Assembly: GCA_018262395.1 (NCBI GenBank)
Contig: JAGSYM010000019.1
Span: 1-9,593, forward strand
Length of the DNA stretch: 9,593 bases
Source of the DNA: Nitrospirota bacterium
GTDB lineage: Bacteria > Nitrospirota > Thermodesulfovibrionia > Thermodesulfovibrionales > SM23-35
Reading direction: 5' to 3'
This document shows, piece by piece, positions 1-6,572 of this stretch. The stretch's first letter is position 1; the number at the start of each line of letters is the position of its first letter. A program made the position numbers and the translations under genes. The notes under the pieces were generated by a model that had not been told where the DNA came from, ran no database searches, and saw only the letters and a list, made by a program, of their open reading frames with translations.

Positions 1-8
1 TAAGTATC

Positions 9-1583
9 TTAAACGCCATTGTCTCCCCCTGGAAATACCATGTAAAAAGTGGTCCCTTTATCTTTCTGACTGTCCACCAGTATCTCGCCCTTATGCTTTT
101 TTATGATATTAAATACAATCGCAAGTCCAAGCCCCGTGCCCTTGTCTTTGGTGGTAAAAAACGGCTCAAAGACCTTTTCCATCTCCTCCGGCGTCATTCC
201 TTTTCCGGTATCTGATACCCATGTTTTTATCGCGTCACGTTCCTTTGCCAGGGTAACGATTATATCGCCCTTGCCGCCCATCGCCTCAACAGCATTGGTA
301 AAGAGGTTTATAAAAACGCGTTCGACCTGTTCCTGGTCAGCCTTCATGAGAATGTTGTCATCATGGCTGTTTAAAACAAAATTGATCTGTTCCATATTCA
401 CGGTGACCCTCAGGAGTTTGTGGACATTTCTGATGAGTTCGTTAAGGTCAATGGCCCTGAGGACCGGTTCCTTTCCCCTGGCGTACTCCAGAAGGTCAGC
501 GACAATGCCTTTTACCCTGATGGACTGACCTATAATATCATTAAGCGTCTCTTTAACCAGGGGAGAACAATTATCTTTGACCTCCTTCTGAAGGACCTGG
601 GCGGAGAGATATATATTATTGAGAGGATTATTAAGCTCATGGGCTACACCGGATGCAAGGGTGCCGATAGCAGCAAGCTTCTTGCTCATAAGAAGTTCTT
701 TGTTCTTTGTATCGAGTTCCTCATCCCTCTCTACCAGCTCTTCTTCCATGTCATTGAATTTCCTGATGAGCATGCCGACTTCGTCTTTGCCCCACTTCTC
801 AGCAGGTACAGAAACCAGAGAGAACTGCCCCTTGCCGGTTTTTTCGACAATGTCGATGACCAGACCTAAACGCTTAACCACTGTGTTGCTTATATAAAAG
901 AGCGTACCAATGCCGACAATGAGAAAAAGAGGGAAGAATATTAGTATTGCCATCTGTGAAAGCGAAATCGTCTTTTCAGCATTTTGCCGAGCGATCCTGT
1001 CCAGTTCCTTTGATATATTGATTATCTCTTCACCGCTTTTTCTGAGGTCTGCTATCTCCTGCTCAAGTTGACGGAGACTTGTTACTGCCGGATTCCCTTT
1101 GTCCAGCCGGAATGCCCTGACGAGGACATCAGCATTAATGGCAGGACGCTCCAAAAAGGTAGCTTCAATGAGAGGGAAAAACTTTACATGCCCCATATGA
1201 AGTGGCTTGATCGCTTTAAACTCACGCTGAAAGTCCCAGTATAAGGACTCTATCCCTTTGAGCATTTTTTCATACTCGATTATTCTGTTCTTGAGGGCGA
1301 GGAGTCTGCCTGTGCGGTCAAATTGGCTGCTTTGCCCGAGGATGTCTTTGAGCTCCGCGACGTAATTGTAGACCCTGTCAAGTTCTTTCAGGTCTCCGTT
1401 TAGGAAAAAGTTTTTTTCATGCCTTCTTAGCTGCAGGGACTTGCTTCTGACTGTGTCTGTTATCTCAAGGTTCAGTATCTCCTTTTTTATCTCGATAAAA
1501 TTGACATATTCAAATGCTGCAAGAATGGCGATGATGAAAGCGCTTATAAAAAAACTGACGATTATCTTTTTTTTCAGAGACAT
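9..1583 (-). CDS. Membrane-bound sensor histidine kinase (HBM-like sensor, HAMP, HisKA, HATPase_c)
   Basis: This is a 524-residue two-component sensor kinase of the NtrB/AtoS-like type that autophosphorylates a histidine and passes the phosphate to a response regulator not seen here. A first membrane helix lies at about residues 7-24, an extracytoplasmic helical sensor region at about 29-208, and a second membrane helix at about 211-232. A HAMP linker follows at about 233-287, then a short coiled segment. The phosphoacceptor is H315 in the H-box GVAHELNNP. The N-box has N426 and N430, the G1 box is DTGKGM (458-463), the F-box is around FEPFFTT, and the G2 box is GTGLGL (482-487), so all catalytic elements are intact. 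The sensor start, [12 protein letters not shown] (53-64), resembles the conserved arginine/glutamate segment of helical bimodular (HBM) sensors, so the ligand may be a small organic acid; that is inference. An AAGGTG Shine-Dalgarno lies just before the ATG. The gene ends 8 bp from the left edge, so a partner regulator could follow outside the window. Confidence 0.95.
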   Translation of the reverse strand: MSLKKKIIVSFFISAFIIAILAAFEYVNFIEIKKEILNLEITDTVRSKSLQLRRHEKNFFLNGDLKELDRVYNYVAELKDILGQSSQFDRTGRLLALKNRIIEYEKMLKGIESLYWDFQREFKAIKPLHMGHVKFFPLIEATFLERPAINADVLVRAFRLDKGNPAVTSLRQLEQEIADLRKSGEEIINISKELDRIARQNAEKTISLSQMAILIFFPLFLIVGIGTLFYISNTVVKRLGLVIDIVEKTGKGQFSLVSVPAEKWGKDEVGMLIRKFNDMEEELVERDEELDTKNKELLMSKKLAAIGTLASGVAHELNNPLNNIYLSAQVLQKEVKDNCSPLVKETLNDIIGQSIRVKGIVADLLEYARGKEPVLRAIDLNELIRNVHKLLRVTVNMEQINFVLNSHDDNILMKADQEQVERVFINLFTNAVEAMGGKGDIIVTLAKERDAIKTWVSDTGKGMTPEEMEKVFEPFFTTKDKGTGLGLAIVFNIIKKHKGEILVDSQKDKGTTFYMVFPGGDNGV

Positions 1584-1629
1584 AACACCTTATATTATCA
1601 CCAAGCATAAAAAATAAAACAGAGAGGCC

Positions 1630-1647
1630 ATCGCTAATATCGCTAAT
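1630..1647. repeat. Perfect tandem 9-bp repeat ATCGCTAAT x2
   Basis: Two adjacent copies of ATCGCTAAT (1630-1638 and 1639-1647) lie in the 170-bp gap between the oxidoreductase and the histidine kinase, about 50-65 bp upstream of the kinase start. The position would suit an operator or activator site, but no regulator can be named. The rest of this gap has only a weak inverted repeat (GTTGG/CCAAC, about 1715-1731) with no T-run, so I see no convincing terminator here. Confidence 0.5.
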
Positions 1648-1753
1648 CCCCTGTGTGTATCTTTACTTCCGGCCTATTGAGTCCAAAAACAGCGCCGTTG
1701 ATGCAATCCCGATAGGTTGGTAATCTCCCAACGCAGTCAGTCCCGATTTTTCC

Positions 1754-2353
1754 TCAGGCTTCTTTTGGGTATAGGCGGTTCACGATCTCTGCAACGTCGT
1801 CAAGCCACTCATTTCTTTGCTGGACCGTACTGGTAACTATTTCGGCAAACATTCTTCTATGGAATTCATTTACTCCGCACAAGCCAAAGATGCAGTTTTT
1901 CCAGATGGTCTCAAGAGGGTCTCCGAACACTTTTAGTTCCCTGTCTCCCGGAGTATTTGAGGTATTGAAAACAAGCGCTGTCTTTGCCTTCAACAAACCG
2001 TTTGGGACACCCTCGCCTGAATCCCCTTCCAGGAATTCGTAGGCAACTCCGGGTCTCATTACCCTATCAATCCATCCCTTTAAAATTGCAGGCGGCTGCC
2101 CCCACCAATTGGGGTGAACGACAACAATACCGTCTGCATCCGCGATTTCGGCACAATGGCTTTCAATATCATCCGGTATGGAGGCAGCTTTAGAAATTTC
2201 TTTAGCAGATAAAATCGGGTCGAAGTTCTCTTCATATAAATCATGAAAATATACTACATGACGGCTTTGCTTCAGCGCCATGACAGCGGTTTCCGCTATG
2301 GCATGGTTAAAACTGGACTTATTGGGATGGGCAAGTACCACTGATATTTTCAT
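1754..2353 (-). CDS. Flavodoxin-fold NAD(P)H oxidoreductase (NQO/KefF/MdaB superfamily)
   Basis: This 199-residue protein belongs to the flavodoxin-like NAD(P)H dehydrogenase family (quinone reductase, KefF, YwrO type), which binds FMN or FAD and reduces quinones or similar acceptors in the cytoplasm. The N-terminal beta strand and phosphate loop are visible as VVLAHPNKSSFN (residues 5-16). The family's signature, HPNWWGQPPAILKGWIDRV (80-98), provides the flavin and quinone-site loop. Length is normal for the family (about 180-200). The ATG lies 3 bp after the stop of the upstream methyltransferase, and its AAGGA Shine-Dalgarno sits inside the last codons of that gene, so the two are very likely co-translated. 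The natural substrate cannot be read from the sequence. Its place beside a small-molecule methyltransferase suggests a paired detoxification or redox role, which is only inference. Confidence 0.93.
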   Translation of the reverse strand: MKISVVLAHPNKSSFNHAIAETAVMALKQSRHVVYFHDLYEENFDPILSAKEISKAASIPDDIESHCAEIADADGIVVVHPNWWGQPPAILKGWIDRVMRPGVAYEFLEGDSGEGVPNGLLKAKTALVFNTSNTPGDRELKVFGDPLETIWKNCIFGLCGVNEFHRRMFAEIVTSTVQQRNEWLDDVAEIVNRLYPKEA

Positions 2354-2356
2354 GTT

Positions 2357-3178
2357 TTATTCCTTAGTTGTCTGCTGTTTGAAGGCGACTGCTTTAAAAA
2401 AAGTATAACAAAAGGTGCCGTCATCTTCCGTTGTCCTGTAAAGGTCCTTGATGCCCCTGTCGAAGACCTGCTCCGGAATCAGTCCGGCCTTGAGGGCTGA
2501 TTCGCGGACACCTTCAATCATTGCAGTAAATGTCTTCTTAGTAAAATCCTCGACAAGCGCCGGCCTGCTGGAATCAACATAGACCATTCGCGGAGATACA
2601 TGGACCGGGTCGTATCCCGCTTTACAAAGCAGCGGGTATAGAGCCCTCCCCATATTGGCATTGCCGCCTGCTCGCCGCTGAAGTTCGACCTGGCTCTGTA
2701 TTGCCTTCTGCGCCGCTTCACTATCAGGATGGAAATAGGCCGAGCCGTGGTCGCCCTCGATAACCGTGATGGTGCCGCCAGGCTTGATGACTTTCTTCAG
2801 GCTGACGAGAGCGCCGATCGGGTTTGATAGATGTTCCAGTACAAAGCAAAGAAAGACATGGTCAAAAGCTGCTGCCTCAAAAGGCAAATCAAAAATGTCC
2901 GCCTGCCGGAAATTCACGTTTGTTATTCCTGCAGCCTTAATCTTTTCCCTGGCCTGGGAAATAGATGATTCAGATATATCAACTGCAGTGATGGCTGCAT
3001 TTGGACTGTTTTTTGCAAGCGTCAAGGTTTGCGCGCCTATTCCGCAGCCTGCCTCCAGAACTCGACTTCCTTCTGAATATAAAGTATCAGAGTGCAGCAG
3101 TTCGACAAGCGTTGACGCCTGGTCTTGCAGACGACGGCTCTCCCGTTGGTCGTACCCATGGACATATTTTTTTTGCAT
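2357..3178 (-). CDS. Class I SAM-dependent methyltransferase
   Basis: This is a 273-residue class I methyltransferase of the UbiE/Methyltransf_11/25 type. Motif I is VLEAGCGIGAQT (40-51), the glycine-rich SAM loop. The acidic end of strand beta-2 is D67 in AVDIS. Motif III is QADIFDLPF (92-100). FVLEHL (112-117) and IKPGGTITVIEG (131-142) are the usual motif IV and post-V elements. The region after residue 150 is longer than in the minimal fold and probably forms the substrate lid; its acceptor is unknown. A strong AGGAGG lies 6 bp before the ATG. A 127-bp gap separates it from the CGGC-type gene upstream, while the oxidoreductase downstream starts only 3 bp after its stop. I see no defect in the frame. 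Confidence 0.95.
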   Translation of the reverse strand: MQKKYVHGYDQRESRRLQDQASTLVELLHSDTLYSEGSRVLEAGCGIGAQTLTLAKNSPNAAITAVDISESSISQAREKIKAAGITNVNFRQADIFDLPFEAAAFDHVFLCFVLEHLSNPIGALVSLKKVIKPGGTITVIEGDHGSAYFHPDSEAAQKAIQSQVELQRRAGGNANMGRALYPLLCKAGYDPVHVSPRMVYVDSSRPALVEDFTKKTFTAMIEGVRESALKAGLIPEQVFDRGIKDLYRTTEDDGTFCYTFFKAVAFKQQTTKE

Positions 3179-3215
3179 TCTTTCCTCCTGTGCTACTCGT
3201 TTGATTCAAAAGGCA

Positions 3216-3275
3216 TCAATTTGAGATTGCCTGAAATTTCCGACCTGACACTCGTGCGCCAATATTTGTTTTCAT
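3216..3275 (-). other. Possible 19-codon leader-type small ORF
   Basis: In the 127-bp gap upstream of the methyltransferase, an ATG at 3275 is preceded by a good purine-rich ribosome site (CGGGAGGG, about 8 bp before the ATG). It opens a 19-codon frame, starting MKTNIGARVSG, that stops at 3216-3218. The frame may be a short leader peptide, the remnant of a lost gene that kept its ribosome site, or chance. The ribosome site lies in a stretch similar to the one upstream of the CGGC gene. No function is proposed. Confidence 0.25.
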
Positions 3276-3305
3276 TCGACTACCCTCCCGTTTAATAATG
3301 ACTCT

Positions 3306-3740
3306 CTAATCTTTATTCAAAATCACATCAACCATGGTTTTGCGTGGTTGACAGAAGAGCTTTTTGACCTGCTCTTTGTATTGTTGGGGCGTGACATGTT
3401 CCTCATGAGTGCCGACAACTATTTTGATATTCGGAAAGGCCTCTTCAAGGGTTAGCTTATATTTTTCTTTGAAAGAACAAAGTTCCTTCATGCAGTAAGT
3501 GAAATGGATAGTATCGACCCTGAAGTCGGTCAGAGCCCTTATCCTTTGCAGCAGTTTGTCCGGGCCTGTAAACGTAGGACAGCGGGGCAATTGATAATAC
3601 CCGCCAGCGTCAATTTCTCATCTTCGGGATAGTCGCAAAAGGTCCCTTTCCTCTTCCTGAAATCGGTCCAGACAGGACACGGAGGAACACCCCAATTCCT
3701 GCGTGGCGTTAGAACAAGTCAGAATTCCTATGCGGGCCAT
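3306..3740 (-). pseudogene. CGGC-domain (putative metal-binding) protein gene with two compensating frameshifts
   Basis: Together the pieces spell one ~145-residue protein resembling the cysteine-rich CGGC-domain family, whose members are thought to bind metal. An ATG at 3740 with GGAGGTG 5 bp upstream opens with MARIGILTCSNATQELGCSS. In that frame translation stops at a TGA (3620-3618) after 40 codons. Around 3666-3665 (a CC pair) the coding frame slips by one base and continues as DFRKRKGTFCDYPEDEKLTL. Near the CCCC run at 3587-3584 it slips back and continues CPTFTGPDKLLQRIRALTDF to the stop at 3306. The first and last segments share a frame, so the two slips cancel. Cysteines that look conserved include C9, C18, C23, those in NCPRCP, and those in TYCMKELC. 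Either the gene is inactivated or these are sequencing or assembly errors in C runs. If only the intact downstream frame is used, a TTG at 3590 gives a 94-residue fragment lacking the N-terminal cysteines. Confidence 0.75.
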
Positions 3741-3776
3741 CTTTCACCTCCGGTTATTTATTAATGACTCTCTCTA

Positions 3777-4013
3777 TCAAGAAGCGTCCCTCGCCTTCAG
3801 CTCTGTTTCGATCTCCTCAATCTGTTTCTGATACTTCCTGCACTCTTCCTCGAATTCGGTCTGCATGTTGTGTGCCATTTCAGCGCCTATATGGACTGTG
3901 GTCTTTCGGAAGGTAAATGAATGCATGTCCTCGAAATCGCAGAGGTTGTCCTTGAGACGATGAAGTTCGGCCACCAACTCTTCGACTGTCATCTCCTCCG
4001 GTTTTTTGTCCAT
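3777..4013 (-). CDS. Small helical protein of unknown function, coupled to the PLP enzyme gene
   Basis: This is a 78-residue protein that I do not recognise. It is rich in Glu, Lys and Gln. The N-terminal part (about 8-30) and C-terminal part (about 50-76, e.g. YQKQIEEIETELKARD) read as amphipathic helices likely to form a hairpin or coiled coil. The middle, DMHSFTFRKTTVHIGAEMAH (29-48), is less regular and carries three histidines; there is one cysteine (C25). No signal peptide or membrane segment is seen. Its ATG overlaps the stop of the PLP enzyme by one base (TAATG at 4015-4011), a classic sign of translational coupling, so it may act with that enzyme. It could be an accessory or regulatory subunit, but this is inferred from position alone. 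Confidence 0.75.
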   Translation of the reverse strand: MDKKPEEMTVEELVAELHRLKDNLCDFEDMHSFTFRKTTVHIGAEMAHNMQTEFEEECRKYQKQIEEIETELKARDAS

Positions 4014-5158
4014 TATTTTATAATTCCTTCGGAGTCTTTCAATGCCTTTTCAATGTCCTCCAGAAGATCATCGACATTTTCTATTCCGACTGAAAGCCTC
4101 AAAAGGGAGGGGGTTATCCCGGTCCTCTTTCTTTCAGCCTGCGTCATTCTTGCATGTGAGGTAACAGCCGGGGCGCAAATAGTGGTCTCGATTCCGCCCA
4201 GGCTGACCGCAGGCTTGATAAGCCTCAGGCTCTTCACAAAAGCCTCGGCATTGACAACAGGCTCGAAAGACAGCATGGCTCCGAAGCCATCCATTTGGGC
4301 TTTGGCGATTTCGTAGTAAGGTGAACTCTGCAATCCGGGATAGTTCACTTTAGCGATTTTAGGATGCGCCTCCAGATAATTCGCGATCCTATTGGCATTT
4401 TCAGACTGGCGCTCGACCCTGACCGCCAAGGTTTTCAGACTCCTCTCGATCAGGTAGCACGTTAGCGCGTTGACGCTCCCTCCCAGGTGCCGGGCCACCG
4501 CACGAATCAGTTCTGCCTTCTTCTGAGTTGTAACAGCGGCCCCGAAGCACAGATCACTGTGGCCGCCGAGATACTTCGTGCCGCTGTGCACTACGACATC
4601 TATGCCGAGGCTTAACGGGTTTTGGCATATGGGCGTGGCGAAGGTGTTATCGATAATGGTCACCGCGCCTGTCCGGCGGGCGAATTCGGCGATCTTTCTA
4701 ATATCGACAGCGCTCAACAGCGGGTTTGTCGGGGATTCGATAACAATTGCCGTTGTATTTTTCCGTACACACTGACATATTGAATCGGCGTCTGTTGCCG
4801 CAAAGGAGTATTCTACTTCAAATTTCCCAAAAAGGTCTGTCGCAAACGCATGCGTTCCCCCATAAAGCTCGTCCATCATTACTACATGGTCTCTGGCCTT
4901 GGCGAAGGCGAGTATCGCTGTGCTAATTGCGGCCATTCCTGAGCTGAAGAGCACGCCGTCTTCCGCTCCCTCCAGTGCCGAAATTTTCTCGACTACCGCC
5001 TTCTGATTCGGCGTGTTGAAAGAGCGGGGATAGGGGACATCTCCGCCTCCGAGATAGTTGAAAGCCGATGATGGATAAACAGGACTGTTTACCCCGCCTG
5101 CGATAGTGTCTTCTAAATTGCCGCTATGGATGCATTGTGTCTCTTTTCTCATTTTCAT
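4013..5158 (-). CDS. Cys/Met-metabolism PLP-dependent enzyme (cystathionine gamma-synthase/lyase family)
   Basis: This is a fold-type I PLP enzyme of the transsulfuration family (cystathionine gamma-synthase, cystathionine lyases, methionine gamma-lyase), a cytoplasmic tetramer in known members. Visible signatures are Y43 and R45 (YPRSFNTP, the phosphate-clamping pair from the neighbouring subunit), SSGMAA (72-77), Y99 (YGGTH, stacking on PLP), D170 in IIDNTF, and the Schiff-base lysine K195 in SGTKYLGGHSD. The C-terminal substrate-carboxylate region SLGGIETTICAPAVTSHA is present. Length (about 380) is normal. The exact reaction cannot be fixed by eye because synthases and lyases share these motifs. 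An AGGAGG sits 1 bp before the first ATG (5158) but 7 bp before a second in-frame ATG (5152), so the protein probably starts at MRKETQCIHSG and has 379 residues. The stop overlaps the start of the 78-residue gene. Confidence 0.93.
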   Translation of the reverse strand: MKMRKETQCIHSGNLEDTIAGGVNSPVYPSSAFNYLGGGDVPYPRSFNTPNQKAVVEKISALEGAEDGVLFSSGMAAISTAILAFAKARDHVVMMDELYGGTHAFATDLFGKFEVEYSFAATDADSICQCVRKNTTAIVIESPTNPLLSAVDIRKIAEFARRTGAVTIIDNTFATPICQNPLSLGIDVVVHSGTKYLGGHSDLCFGAAVTTQKKAELIRAVARHLGGSVNALTCYLIERSLKTLAVRVERQSENANRIANYLEAHPKIAKVNYPGLQSSPYYEIAKAQMDGFGAMLSFEPVVNAEAFVKSLRLIKPAVSLGGIETTICAPAVTSHARMTQAERKRTGITPSLLRLSVGIENVDDLLEDIEKALKDSEGIIK

Positions 5159-5166
5159 ACCTCCTG
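5152..5166 (-). promoter_or_regulatory. Ribosome binding site that favours the second ATG of the PLP enzyme
   Basis: On the minus strand the sequence reads CAGGAGGTATGAAAATG. A perfect AGGAGG is only one base from the first ATG, too close for initiation, and seven bases from the second, which is optimal. The start at 5152 is therefore preferred. Confidence 0.7.
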
Positions 5167-5186
5167 ATCTGCTGGTTGTATCTCAA

Positions 5187-5507
5187 TTATAATTGAACAA
5201 TTTCCTTTGGCTCAAAATTGGTTTTCATTTTCCAGACTGAGGCAACACCATTTCTTATCCTGTAAAAGGCGAGAGGTTCATATCCTGACAGTATCAGTCG
5301 CCGGTTGACTTTTAACATAAAAGAAAGTATAAAACAATCGACCTCGCTGAAACCAATCTCTTTTATCGCCTTCAACTGGCTCTCCAGGGTATCGGGCTTG
5401 TTTTCCCCGAGATCTTTGTACCTTTTAATGATATTTTCAGAAGGTTCATCTTCCACACCCAAAGTCGACTTCATATCTTACATCCACTCCTGCCACAATT
5501 TCATATA
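5187..5507 (-). pseudogene. Remnant of a class I SAM methyltransferase (C-terminal part, internal stop)
   Basis: A 95-codon frame (ATG at 5474, stop at 5187) contains KRYKDLGENKPDTLESQLKA followed by IKEIGFSEVDCF. This is typical of the C-terminal end of a common class I SAM methyltransferase group, where DCF is normally followed by a short YKYG-F-GG tail. Here DCF is followed by about 45 unrelated residues. Upstream and in the same frame, WYMKLWQEWM (5507-5481) matches the segment that normally precedes this region, but a TAA at 5480-5478 interrupts it. The SAM-binding N-terminal half is absent: no glycine-rich loop is found upstream. The simplest reading is a decayed gene with lost N-terminus, one nonsense codon and an altered end. 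A re-started small protein from 5474 remains possible, since AGGAGT lies about 11 bp before that ATG. Confidence 0.6.
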
Positions 5508-5543
5508 CCACCGATTTATGAAGGATCGCAGAAGGCTGAACAT

Positions 5544-5702
5544 CCGCCTTCGTTCCACGATATAAATGTCGGAGAAGTCTTCGGACGCTATGCAAACATA
5601 GCATTGTACCTTCAAAAACAGTTCGGCCTGGATTATAAAAAGTTCCTTCAACAAACGGTCGCTGTCAATATGACCTTTTTCGAAAAATTCGCTGAAATGA
5701 CA
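5544..5702 (+). pseudogene. C-terminal tail of an unidentified protein, 5' part missing
   Basis: On the plus strand an open frame ending in TAA (5700-5702) reads, in its best part, NVGEVFGRYANIALYLQ and KKFLQQTVAVNMTFFEKFAE. Codon use looks coding (many G-first codons, balanced amino acids, no cysteine), and it reads as an amphipathic helical C-terminus. No plausible start with a ribosome site lies upstream, because the frame runs back into the minus-strand methyltransferase remnant. It is probably the tail of a gene lost by deletion at a junction near 5510-5545. The opposite strand is also open here, though its product is rich in Cys and Phe and less protein-like. The family is not recognised. 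Confidence 0.35.
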
Positions 5703-6040
5703 TAATATATTCTAGGGCCTGTCTATAGATAAGACTCAGTAATCCAGTCCAAGAACATATCAGAGTGTCCAGGGTTGCGGACCAGCTTATTAAATATTGA
5801 CATTTTAATGAGGGTGATTTCTCACCACTGGCATCACTGACAGGTTAATATGCATCGATTCGGACGTGGATTGTGACACGAATTGGTTTTACTTGCCAAA
5901 TTTTGTCAGTTTTCTGCAAGCGTTTTCTGCAAGCAGAGAAGGTTTATGGAGTTTCTTTTGTCGTTCCTGCGAAAGCCTTAATCCGGTGTTTTCAGTTGCA
6001 TTGGGCAATGAGTTGTCCCTGGAATCATTGCAAGTCACTG
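5703..6040. other. Intergenic stretch with no recognisable gene
   Basis: I find no credible coding frame, RNA gene or promoter in this stretch. It contains a short hairpin, GGTGA-TTTC-TCACC (5813-5826), a TGTCC/GGACC inverted pair at about 5766-5783, and a tandem 13-mer listed separately. Open frames in this region have no ribosome site and an implausible composition rich in Cys, Phe and Ser. Confidence 0.6.
5909..5934. repeat. Perfect tandem 13-bp repeat GTTTTCTGCAAGC x2
   Basis: Two adjacent identical copies of GTTTTCTGCAAGC occupy 5909-5921 and 5922-5934. They lie upstream of the larger repeat array and may be a remnant of the same duplication-prone process or a binding site. The function is unknown. 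Confidence 0.6.
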
Positions 6041-6225
6041 ATTTTATTGGTTAAAAGTGTAACTTTCTGCTACAGTTTGCAAAAATATGTGTCAATTAGG
6101 TACAGGCGTTAAAAGCTTTTTAGCCATAATACCTCTTGATTAAATGCAATTCTTTCGGCAAATAAGACCCATTTTTTTAACATTTCTCTGGTTGGACAAG
6201 CCCGATCCTCATCTAATATGACCAC
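6041..6225. repeat. Direct repeat A, copy 1
   Basis: This is the first copy of a unit repeated immediately downstream. Its first ~100 bp are similar to copy 2 with scattered substitutions and small gaps. A 79-bp core (6146-6224), starting GCAATTCTTTCGG and ending ATATGACCA, is identical in the two copies. The core carries a GGACA word at 6194-6198. Confidence 0.85.
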
Positions 6226-6450
6226 TTATATTTATTAAAAGGATAGAAATTTCTTTACAGTTTTCAAAAGTGTGTGTCAATTTGATACAGGCTTTAAAAG
6301 TTTTTTAGCCATAATACCTCTTAATTAAATTGATGATAAGCAATTCTTTCGGCAAATAAGACCCATTTTTTTAACATTTCTCTGGTTGGACAAGCCCGAT
6401 CCTCATCTAATATGACCAATTATCTTTATTAAACGGATAGATATTCCTTT
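6226..6450. repeat. Direct repeat A, copy 2, followed by the start of a third copy
   Basis: Copy 2 runs from 6226 to about 6418 and includes the identical 79-bp core at 6340-6418 (194 bp from copy 1), with GGACA at 6388-6392. Relative to copy 1 it has an insertion of several bases (TTGATGATAA region, about 6330-6339). The next ~30 bp (about 6420-6450, CTTTATTAAACGGATAGA and onward) resemble the beginning of the unit again, so a third copy starts but gives way to repeat B. Confidence 0.85.
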
Positions 6451-6572
6451 CATCACAATCTAGAGTCTGCATACCGATAACAACTGGACAATATAACAAT
6501 GAGTGAGCAGATTTGGCATGGAGCTTGCATTTGTTTGTCATTATGTTTATATCAGGCAACGGACAAACAGCG
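6451..6572. repeat. Direct repeat B, copy 1 (contains a sigma-54 promoter)
   Basis: The unit starts CATCACAATCTAGAGTCTG and includes GATAACAACTGGACAATAT, the -24/-12 promoter, and an end of the form GGACAAA. It is followed directly by copy 2. The identical blocks are separated by small substitutions and gaps. Confidence 0.9.
6513..6530 (+). promoter_or_regulatory. Sigma-54 (RpoN) promoter P1, distal copy
   Basis: TTGGCATGGAGCTTGCAT matches the -24/-12 consensus (TGGCAY-N5-TTGCW) with GG at 6515-6516 and GC at 6527-6528 at the required 10-bp gap. The predicted transcript start is about 6540, which would give a ~250-nt leader before the pilin gene. Being an exact copy of the proximal promoter, it may be functional or a relic of the duplication. 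Confidence 0.75.

Noticed and set aside
103..897. Open plus-strand frames opposite the histidine kinase
   Set aside because: They are antisense shadows of a strongly supported kinase frame, with low-complexity Ser-rich or scrambled products and no ribosome sites.
5866..6112. Plus-strand frames of 62 and 79 codons in the spacer
   Set aside because: Cys/Phe/Ser-rich products, no Shine-Dalgarno, and they overlap each other and the tandem 13-mer and repeat A; they read as chance.
6097..6127. GGC...AAAAGCTTTTTAGCC palindrome in repeat A as a terminator
   Set aside because: Pairing is imperfect and breaks at the inner positions, the copy in the second repeat does not keep it through compensating changes, and no gene ends just upstream.
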